NCBI GenBank assembly: GCA_024449915.1
Contig: JAMZAV010000802.1
Location: 62,001 to 126,000, forward strand
Origin: Sweltsa coloradensis
Lineage: Eukaryota; Arthropoda; Insecta; Plecoptera; Chloroperlidae
Direction: 5' to 3'
DNA length: 64,000 bases
Positions 55,501 through 64,000 of this stretch are shown here, in pieces. The notes under the pieces are model-generated. The model searched no databases and was not told the DNA's origin. It was given only the letters and a program-made list of their open reading frames with translations. Every line of letters begins with the position of its first letter. The first letter of the stretch is position 1. A program made the translations under genes and the position numbers.

Positions 55501-57419
55501 CTAGGCTAGGGCCAGGCCACAAAGCTAGGCCCTAGGCCTAGTAACTGTAGCAAGATCATAGGCCTACTGATGTTTTAGGAGCTGATCAAGGCTAGGGGCA
55601 TAGATACTGGCCAGTATAACCCCACTAGGGGCTACTAGGCCTAGCAACCCTAAGATTGCTTCTAATAGGGCTTCGACAAAAGAATTGTGGGTTAGGAAGC
55701 GATCCCAAAGATTAGTCATGTGGGAAGATGTTCATCCTTATGGGAATTCGTCTGCGCGTTTTGAGAGTAATTTTTCTAATCGAACACTATTACAACGTCT
55801 CAGCCGAGAGGCTTCTTCTCAAAACTTCTGAAATGAGTTGGGACAACCTCGGTACCGTTGCCGAGTTTTGACGAAGTGTCCGGGCACCCCCACCACTCTC
55901 AGATGAGCTAGTGCGTCGAGGGGTAGAGCTTTGTTTTGCCAAGTCAGCGCACATTTTCCTTAAAACCCGACGGACAAACCACCACACTTAGGTTGGCGTT
56001 TGTTATTTTTCTTCCTACGAATTCTTGGTTTAAGATTTGCTTGCTCTTCGGCGGTTTCTATTGGGGCGGTTTTGCAAAACCATTACAGGGTCTGTTTAAA
56101 ATTTTCCCACCCTTTAGCGCTAATTGTCGCCGAAAGAGGCAAAAGTTGTGGATTTAAACTTCAAAAATAGCCAAAATAATATTAAAAAAGCAAAAAGGTG
56201 CTAGAGTCAGAATCTTATTCGGGTGGAGGGGGGGGGGAGCGCCCACCTCAACCGGCCATATCCGCCAATGCTCGGAAGCCCGGAACGGAAAAAAAATAAC
56301 AAAATATAGACTCCACGCCAAAAATAACAGACAGCTTAATTCAATAAAAAAAATAAAAAAATTTAAGAAAAAATTCGTCATTCTTAATTTAGTCAATTCG
56401 AACGACAAAGACATATATGTGCAAAACTGTCATTGCACAAGGGGTTATAGAACTAATTCAGAGTAAAAGGATGCGTACGACCGTACGGCTATAATAATAG
56501 TAAATAGCTAATTAGCATCTCAGTTTTGATCGCATTAACAAAAATAACTGTAAAGTTGTATTGTTGTATATTATCAAAAAGCACTTGTTTGTCGACAATT
56601 AAATACGAAAGTTTACGATTATTGTTTGTGCGTTCTTGTTGTATATTATGAAGTTGACTCGCTTATTCTACCGGCCTACAACCGGGACAAAACCCTTTTC
56701 CCAAGTCACTAAAACAAATGGGAGACGTTGGCGCGACTTTGTGAGTGCCTGAGGAGCAAAAGCACCCCTCGGAATTGGTGAAATCGTTTGATTATATTGA
56801 AAATTATAGAATAAGGTATTTTTGAAAGTCCAAGAAAAACGGGACTATTTTAAAATTTCATAATTTTCAGTACGGTATAAATAAAAACGATTTCCACACA
56901 AATTCCGTATTAGATTAAAAAAATTATAATTTTCATATGAATGGCGAAGCGCCGCGGGGGAGGGGGCTGCTAAACGACGGCAACGCACTTCATGCTCCCC
57001 CCCCCCAACCCACTAACCTACTTTCCTTTTCCCCGGGGGTCCCTATAATAAACACGTAATCGTAATTACTAATTATATTGGCAAAAAAGATAGGGCCCTA
57101 GTAACATATTTTTTAGAGTTCTAGTGTCAACCCACTTCAATAAATAATTACTTGGGGAGATATGAGACTGATTATTTTCCTGCTGCACAGAGAATGATTG
57201 TTATCTTCTTACTGGATACCTGAAGCGATCCCACTCCCCACAATTACGTACCGGTATGGGGGACGTTCCATATCAGAGTCTACCAGAGTCGTCAGTGCGA
57301 AGGAACACTTTTGCTATCAATGAATAAGCTGATAATACTAATTCAACGCTAAGCTAAATGCGACTAGATTATTTATTTCTGTCAATCTGTTTGGGGACAG
57401 ACAGAAAAGTGACGGTCCA
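55501..57419. other. Gene-poor, patchy GC-rich stretch
   Basis: TAGGCC runs lie at 55501-55545. A segment CCAAAGATTAGTCATGTGGG (about 55707) recurs inverted near 61580. Frames at 55790-56414 are unrecognised. C/G homopolymers at 56229 and 57000 suggest more transposon debris. Confidence 0.4.
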
Positions 57420-58765
57420 TAGGCGTGCGCAGGGGTGGGGGTTAAGCCTGTGTTTTTAGAGGAGTATTTTTAGTCCGTACGACACGAGCCAGTGGGTCGG
57501 AAGGGGGGGGGGGGGGGGGCGCAAGGGGGCATTGCCCCTCTAAATTTCATGCCATGGGATGGGGCAGATTTTAGAGTTGAAAAAATCAAGATTTCTACTC
57601 TATTTTTTGGGAAAGCAACGTCGGATGATCCTGACAACAATTCATTTCAAGGAAGAAACAACCCAATAGCAGGAATGTTACGTTGGCTGACGTATCCCGT
57701 GCCTGAACCGTCTATCTATCCGACTATAATATAGACACCAGTATGCCGGTAAATCACTTAGTGGACACGTGACTCAGACTCACGTCTAATCCAAACATCC
57801 CTTTGAATGATTTGCTAGAGTTATTGGTAGACGCAAATTGGGATTTGGTTCGCTTGTATCGCATCGTTATGCTTTCTGTCATCTTTGGGTGGTGTAGTGA
57901 CTTTGATTATTGCAAAGTGGCAAGTGGGAAGATTATTCCTCTTAGAGTGTAAGTAGTGTAGTGTGAAGTGTAAGTAAAGTAAAGTTTTAAGTGTGTGTGT
58001 GTAGTGTTTCGTGTTTAATAGTGTTAACAGGGTGCGAATTAACGGGGGGGATTTACCCCCTCTGGTAATTTCATCCCTGGCTCTGTTTTACTGAAAGGTA
58101 TCCCTGCCGGGGATGGCTAAATCCCCACCTCTGGATTCCCATCTCATCTCATAACATATCAAGTGACTTTATCTCGTAATGTTAATAAATAATGCGTCAA
58201 TTTACACATATTCCTTTAAAAATAATACCTCAGATCGCTTCTAATACCATCTTGAGAGAAATAATCCCCCCAAATTTTTTCCTCAGACGCTTTCTAAGGC
58301 CATCTCAAGGGCAATAATACCCCAAAAAAAAAATTCGCCTCCGGCGGCTGGGGCTTCGCCCCAGACCCCGGTTTTGCCAACGGAAATACTGTTCTAAACC
58401 ATCCCCCTCTCTGCAAAGTCGTTAATTCACACCCTGGTTTTAAAGTTTAAAATTTGATATCGGAATTTTAAATATGAAACGTACAGTACTAAACAGCCTT
58501 CAGTTAGTATTTTTTTTTTAAGAAGAGGGAAAACAAAAATATGTTTGCCTGTATGCTTCGTCATTACATAAAAAATGATGTAATTTATTAAAATAGGCCA
58601 CTTCACTTTAAATTTTTTTGAGTATTTAGATCGCAGATAGTTGATGTATAAAACATCGTTTACAGAGTCCGAGTGCACATAAAAAAAAAAAAAAACGTAG
58701 AATCGACTATCTCGTCTTCCACGTCCACAACTAATTGTGTTCAAATCCGTACGACACGAGCAACT
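57420..58765. mobile_element. Composite hAT-related region
   Basis: It begins CATAGGCGTGCGCAGGGG, like the 4615 family terminus. 58536-58660 is homologous to the interior of the hAT at 4615-5040. A 16-bp direct repeat TCCGTACGACACGAGC occurs at 57474-57489 and 58746-58761. The hAT at 58028-58436 is nested inside. Exact outer limits are unclear. Confidence 0.4.
58028..58436. mobile_element. hAT-like element with CAGGGTG ends
   Basis: CAGGGTGCGAATTAACG at the left and CGTTAATTCACACCCTG at the right differ at one position. Flanks GTGTTAA and GTTTTAA agree at 6 of 7. The CTCCGGCGGCTGGGGCTTCG motif near the right end is shared with other hATs here. Confidence 0.7.
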
Positions 58766-60732
58766 TAAACCACGCCTCTGTTTTAATGTTATCAAAGTAA
58801 CTATAAACACGTTTCATTTATTGTAAATACGATGAAAATTCACTAAAAATATTTGATTAAAAAGAAAAGAAATTAAAAAGAAAAATATATATTTTTATGT
58901 AAATCAATTACACCTACGTGAGTGTTTCCCGATTTATGAAATTGAGAATAAAAAATATATCTACTTAGTTTCCCGAATCCTTTACCTACCTTTTTTTTCT
59001 CATCATCTCACTTTTAAATTTAAATATAAGTGTAAATTATAGCCATGCTAGTCTCAAATACGTTGCCCCCTCCCCCACCCCCAACCATTGTAAAATCTCC
59101 CGCGCTCGCGTAGAAGACTAATCACAAATGTTATTATTATTCGTTTTAGAACAGTACCGGTAAAATCATATTTTAGCATTTATATGATTTGCGTGCATTT
59201 GTACTTTATGGAACGAATGGTTATCAGTCTACTCTCTACTCTCACCTCACTCCTATCTCCGGTGTCAGCAATCAGGATGCAAAATCAATAAATAACAAAA
59301 ATAACTCTTTAGGAATATATATTACCTATGTACTTTTTGTGCAAGCCTATCCCAATCAATACATACGCAATGCAATAAAGTATGTTATACTAGGGATGGT
59401 ACGGGTGCACGTTTACCGATTCTCTGTAATCAGTTAACTATTTTTATCCTGTGTGCGGCCAACAGAACTGTGTTTTCTCATGAACCAATAATTACCCCGC
59501 AAGTAGTCTCCAATTTCAACACCCCTCCCTTCTTCACCACGGCAGGCAGCATTGAGTCATCGCAAACTCGTAGGCCCACAGTCAAACGTCATTACGACCA
59601 CTCGTATAGCACATTATTTTCAAAGTCTCTGCGCTCCATTACGAAATTCGGCGCATCTGTTTTGTCTCGAGTGTAAAACCCATAGTCATAAAAAAGTTCG
59701 CTGAAGGTCAAGCCATCATGTTCGCCACTATCTATCTTCCAACCCGCGCTGAACAGAATGTTCAACAATCTTTAATGTGAGATTGTGGGGTGTGCGCGAG
59801 AGTCTATACCCTAGCAAAGCCTTCTTGTGAATATCACTCATGTCAGTAATAATAAATATCGGACACTACACTTGAAAGAAGGTGTAAAGCCCTCGGTAAA
59901 CCCGACAATGAATGATGAATGAATGAACCAAAGACAATCCTGAAGACGAGAGATGTAGCACAAGGCATTGTTTATGCGACCACTATAATCACAAGAACCG
60001 CCCGCGCGGCCCGTGTACGCCGTGTATTGTCTTTGGGCCCAAAGATGGTAGTAATCTTTGCCTGTAGCCTAAAGTGAAATAGATCGAGATCGGAAAAACC
60101 GTTTTAACATTTTTGTTGTAACAAACGCCAATAAGTCATTTAAACGTGTAGGACATACACCGTTTTTGTGACCGTATAAACGTTTAGTGTAAAATACAAG
60201 CTTTCTGACATTGACATCCCTATGTTATTATACACATCAATTTAAATCCGTGTGTATAAAATATATATTTGATTACCATCGCAATCGTAAAATTATAAAT
60301 ATAAGTAGAAATCAATGTAATAATGTATAATGTATGAAACAAATGTATTGTTTGTGTGTAGTATGAAATAGCTGATGAAGTAATAATGTAATATGTTATC
60401 ACTTGCACCGACATTGCACAGATCAACCCAAAAATGTGAATGAATTTTTTGAATATTAATTTTAAAGTACGAAATTGTTGTCAAGAGCAAACGTGCCAAA
60501 TTTTATTTTACTCCTAAATAGTGCGCGGAAACGTCATGCAAAAAAAACTTGATTAATATTTCAGGTAACTTTTTTGGACACCCCTCGACTTTAAAAAAAA
60601 AGTGGGCGCCGACTACCGCAAAAAGTACCTACCTATTACAGTTATTTGAATGATCAATCAATAATAATTGGTGCGTTTCTATGTTTGTTGTTTAATAATG
60701 ACATTTCTATCTGACGTTGTGACACATCTTTA
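58766..60732. other. No confident gene
   Basis: AT-rich, with a C run near 59070-59087. A 68-codon frame at 59470-59676 (starting MFSHEPIITP) follows GGCCAACAG, a possible acceptor, but has no recognisable domain and no donor. Confidence 0.4.
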
Positions 60733-60868
60733 GAATCGAACTCAGGTCTCCGGCCACTTGACCTGACTTGACCTCCCTAGAGTAGACCACCCAGACATAA
60801 TTCTAGATGCTGTGTCCGGCGGAGACCTGGGTATACTGGGTTTGATTCGCAGTCGGGGTTATATTTTT
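60733..60868. repeat. Two tRNA-like heads back to back
   Basis: Minus head (60733-60795): GGTGGTCTACTCTAGG and GAGACCTGAGTTCGATTC. Plus head (about 60812-60868): GGCGGAGACCTGGGTATACTG and GGGTTTGATTCGC. Both share GGAGACCTG before the T arm and point outward. Confidence 0.45.
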
Positions 60869-62221
60869 AATGTCTGAGTTTAAAATATATAAGAAAATTG
60901 TTGTGCGGTATCGGCGGTGTTGTACTCGCACATCATATTTTTTTATTGCGTTTTTTTAATTATAGTATTAACATGAACACAACAATGTTAAAAATGGGCC
61001 CTGCTCTGTATTACAGATTTTACATTATTGTATCAACATGAAATTTCCTAATCTTTGATTGTATGGCAGAGGACAGAGGGTAGGCACTGCACATAATTTA
61101 CAATAAACGCTCAGGCGCATAGGGAGGCTATCAAAACCACCCAGTGAACACATGTGTTCTCTACTTCATAGTTCATATCGTATCACACCTCGCCTAGGAG
61201 CTATTTCCAAATGATGCTATTGGCCAAACAGGACAGGCACATGGGTTTGTATTGGTCGTCTGTTCCCAAAAAATATCGGCGGGTAGCAGACAACCGTTCA
61301 CAGTGTTGCCGTGGGTTGCCGACGGGCCATAAAAGAGAAAGAAAGGTTCCTTACGGCGAGGGACACCAGTGCGAGTTTAGATGGGCTACGGTCTGCCGCA
61401 GGCTGTTGCAGGCACAAAGTAGGGGAAGGAGCTGGAAAGCGTAGTACACGGGATATCCGCTAGGTAGTGATGTGACTGGCGGTTCGCACTAGCGCATTCT
61501 TGCGTTGAGAAGTTGTACTTGACTTCAACTTCTGATTATTTTCCGCAGAAATTTTAACACCGGGGGGATGAACCATCTTCCCCACATGACTAATCTTTGG
61601 CGATGCTCCCTCACTGGGAATTGCACTGGGAAGGCCTAGGCCTGACCCGAGATTGATAGATACCTAACAACAGTTTTGCTACCGTATATCAAAATAGGCT
61701 AGGCCTAAATAAATAAATAATCAATATCCTTCAATAATATTACCTTGGAATGAATGCTAAATACAAAAACGAGGGATCTTCAAGACACTCGCCTCGCGAT
61801 GTTGGATAACATCAAGAAGGCGGTGAATAATTTTACTGTTCATTTTCTTCTTCAAACTCTACTTCGCCAGCGGCCAAGCACTCTTCAGCCAGCTACTCAT
61901 GCGGCGCAGTATCTACTAACTTTGGGTGACTGGCGGGCAACGAATGTAATTTTAAACGTAGTGATGGCTATACTTGCTCCAACGAAAGAATGCAGATGCT
62001 TGGTAGTGGTGGGGGTAGAATGAATGCACGGTAAAAGGAATGTCGCCTTTGTGTATGAAAGAGAAATATCTTTTACCAAAGCAAGCAAAAATTATCTGTG
62101 CTAGATCACAGAGTTCCTCCGTGTGCAAAGATCCACGCCGAGCTAGCGTGAATAGAATTGACAAAGATGTTATGTTGGGAAAACAATTTCGAGCCACCTG
62201 CATTCCTCAAGTCAGTCATGT
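60869..62221. other. Unassigned stretch with orphan frames
   Basis: Frames at 61211-61444 (MMLLAKQDRHMGLYW...) and 61754-62023 (MLNTKTRDLQDTRLAM...) match nothing I know and lack splice or polyadenylation support. Confidence 0.35.
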
Positions 62222-62290
62222 GACTGGGGCGTGGGTCCGAAGCGTTTGACTCGAAGAGAATGGGTTCGAAACACGCTTAAATGACGGCAT
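62222..62290 (+). repeat. tRNA-like SINE head, same family as 26676
   Basis: GGGGCGTGGGTCCGAAGCG, ATGGGTTCGAAACACGCTTAA and GGCATTTTTGTAATCC align with the tRNA-like unit in the TIR element at 26655-27015. Confidence 0.5.
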
Positions 62291-62325
62291 TTTTGTAATC
62301 CAACCCCACTTATCTACACTCATCA

Positions 62326-62779
62326 TTGGATGAGCGAAGCGAAGCAATTTCACTTATCATTAGAAAACTAGCTCGTTTCTTTTCGTTTTCTATGTTTGTT
62401 CTTTTTCTACTGGGCAAACGACATGCGATCTTGATGAAATTTTCAGGGAACCTCCGAAATCTCTGAACTTGAATCTGACCAGGTTTTGGGTACAATCGAA
62501 GAAATATTTCTGATGAATATCGTACTTTTACGATTAAAAACAAAATTAATAAGATATTTTCGTGATATTTGGCCCACGACCGGGCAAACGGCTACTCCGA
62601 TCTTGACGAAACTTTATAGGAATGTTCGAAATCACGGAACTTAGATATATTATGATTTTGGGGACAATAGAAAAAATATTTCTCATAAATACCTTACATT
62701 TTGGTCAACGACCAAAATTAATCAACCATAAAAGCTAATCTATCATTTTGACTGGAAAAAGCGTTCGCGAAGCGGCTAG
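62326..62779 (+). mobile_element. Helentron-like HINE, copy H
   Basis: 5' TTGGATGAGCGAAGCGAAGC, family body (TACAATCGAAGAAATATTTC, CGTACTTTTACGATT), 3' GCGTTCGCGAAGCGGCTAG at 62779 followed by T. The outer 3' end matches copy B. It abuts the next reading frame. Confidence 0.7.
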
Positions 62780-62838
62780 TCTAAAAAACGAACGTTATTA
62801 AGAAAACTGACTACTTTACCGACTTTCGGGTCCTCAAG

Positions 62839-63258
62839 ATGATTGTTAGATGGCGTAAGAAGGTCGGTGCGCGAAGTCTGTTCATCTCAAGCGTGGAACG
62901 AGTTCTCCGACACGCGGGAATCTTAAATCCTCCCAAGGTGTTTGAAGTTAGATCGTCTCCTGAGTCCTGGCGGAGATCCACTCGACCTTTTATCCTTCCC
63001 AATGGCTGTGACGTGAGGAGTGAGGATAGTGCTAGAAAGAAAGGGAAAAAATCCGAAGGATACTTTACAGGCCGTAATCCACACATAGGCCTACAATATT
63101 TGACTGGGGAAACCCTTGAAGATATCTTCACTCAGGATTCCCGGTGGGCTGTTTACAGAAACTGTGTTCACGTGTTTCAACCGATAGAGGTATCTCCTGC
63201 AGAGTTTCATACGGATCCGGGAAGACATCGGATCTATACTCTCCACGGGCAAACCTGA
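62839..63258 (+). CDS. Hypothetical 139-codon reading frame, possibly a gene remnant
   Basis: The longest frame of this end of the window. It can extend 18 codons upstream of its ATG, back to a stop 3 bp past the Helentron-like end, so the insertion may have removed its 5' part. The product is basic (MIVRWRKKVGARSLF start, DSARKKGKKSEGYFTG middle) with FQPIEVSPAEF near the end. After the stop, a second frame (to 63362) continues with similar composition, which could mean a frameshift. No domain recognised. It may be cargo of an unrecognised mobile element. Confidence 0.35.
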   Translation: MIVRWRKKVGARSLFISSVERVLRHAGILNPPKVFEVRSSPESWRRSTRPFILPNGCDVRSEDSARKKGKKSEGYFTGRNPHIGLQYLTGETLEDIFTQDSRWAVYRNCVHVFQPIEVSPAEFHTDPGRHRIYTLHGQT

Positions 63259-63395
63259 CTAAAGGCTTCTTAGTGAAATTACATCCCCTCCCTATAACTG
63301 ATTATTCACCTGGGAAGAGGCAAACTACAGTTGTTCGCTGCAGGTTTTCTACGAAAACGTGAATTCTTGTTCTTCATCCTGTACATCTATTAAAG

Positions 63396-63436
63396 TACGG
63401 CCGAGCGAAAAGGAATTTGCTTAAAACGCATGTCTT
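63396..63436 (+). repeat. Solo copy of the 306-380 repeat arm
   Basis: GGCCGAGCGAAAAGGAATTT and TAAAACGCATGTC match the arm at 350-383. Confidence 0.6.
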
Positions 63437-63726
63437 GATGGCGTCGGCGTCTTCTGTGTGGGTAGGATGCAGGAGATTATATACGAGGATTCAATGGTAC
63501 GGGACCGCTGTTCTCTTCTAGCAAACAGACAAGGCTACACTCTAAATAAACTTTTTTTAAATCCGACAATACGGTGTGGACGTAGATATAAGAAACACAC
63601 GCCATATGAGCTGCACACTCTGAGTGAGCATCTTCTAACAATGCACAGTACGACAAGGATGAAATCAAAATAGTTATAAGAGCTATAATAAATCAACTTT
63701 GAAACAATAAAGCATTTAATGAATTT
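63437..63726. other. No confident gene
   Basis: A 71-codon plus frame (63458-63673) and its antisense shadows are unrecognised. Confidence 0.4.
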
Positions 63727-64000
63727 TTTTATTGAGCGCTGCATGCTATTTTGCATGGGAAAATGGCTTACCGGTACTGATATTAGGCCTAATCTAGGGA
63801 TGTATGTATGTATGTATGTATGTATGTATGTATTATGTATGTTATGTATGTATGTAGGTATGTATGTATGTATGTATGTATGAATGCATGTGTATTCATA
63901 ACAATTTTCGTCAATTTTAAAGAAGCCTAGGTTAACAGGTTATAAAGGCCCAGTGAGTTCATGTAAAATAAATAAACTGAACCTTTAGGCTATGTTACAC
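63727..64000. mobile_element. Inverse partial copy of the 7923-8813 TIR element
   Basis: CGCTGCATGCTATTTTGCAT...TTACCGGTACTGATAT and AAAGAAGCCTAGGTTAACAG...CATGTAAAATAAATAAACTG are the inverse of 8470-8665. A TATG array replaces a few bases of the 8.6-kb copy. The copy runs off the window. Confidence 0.75.
63802..63890. repeat. (TATG)n microsatellite
   Basis: About 20 imperfect TATG units with two register slips, inside the repeat copy that ends the window. Confidence 0.95.

Overview
The window reads as intergenic or intronic DNA of an animal, most likely an aquatic invertebrate. It is visibly AT-rich and has no dense long reading frames, Shine-Dalgarno sites or operons. Splice-like exons, tRNA-derived SINEs, two kinds of LINE remnants and many DNA transposons are present. 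The palindrome TAGGCCTA recurs throughout. I cannot name the species, and I recognise no complete, conventional protein-coding gene.

0-8.9 kb: a TTAA-flanked MITE lies inside an older inverted repeat. A hAT element with a 14-bp perfect terminal inverted repeat (TIR) and a 7/8 target-site duplication (TSD) carries a 5S-rRNA-headed SINE and a Helentron-like insertion. Two more hAT elements, a foldback MITE, a decayed CR1-type LINE 3' end (7.0-7.9 kb, minus) and another TIR element follow.

8.9-15.3 kb: a series of short GC-richer segments is bounded by good splice signals on the plus strand (exons near 9.1, 9.5, 10.8, 11.3, 12.9, 13.7 and 14.8 kb). One internal exon has stops in all three frames, so I treat the unit as a candidate long non-coding RNA or a chain of 5'-UTR exons. 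hAT, TTAA-MITE and SINE insertions sit in its introns.

15.5-28 kb: three insertions are nested (hAT in hAT, Helentron-like element in the inner hAT), with perfect 8-bp TSDs for both hATs. Several Helentron-like (HINE) copies, full and truncated copies of one tRNA-derived SINE family, and tandem duplications follow.

28-41 kb: mostly AT-rich DNA without genes. It also holds a 275+275 bp near-perfect hairpin (31.9-32.5 kb), several TIR elements, a second TTAA MITE, the first of two nearly identical pogo/Tigger-like MITEs, and a segment bounded by two inward-facing tRNA-like heads.

41-55 kb: an RTE-like LINE fragment split by a hAT; the second pogo-like MITE; candidate minus-strand exons at 45.0, 47.3, 47.9 and 51.0 kb, one with a nearby paralogous copy that differs only at third codon positions; two Helentron-like elements in a row; a hAT with a perfect TSD; and an RTE-like LINE 3' half.

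55-64 kb: hAT fragments, back-to-back tRNA-like heads, another Helentron-like copy followed directly by a 139-codon orphan reading frame, and a terminal repeat homologous to the 8.5-kb region. The main story is layered transposition. Target-site duplications and three paralogous empty sites let the order of insertions be read directly.
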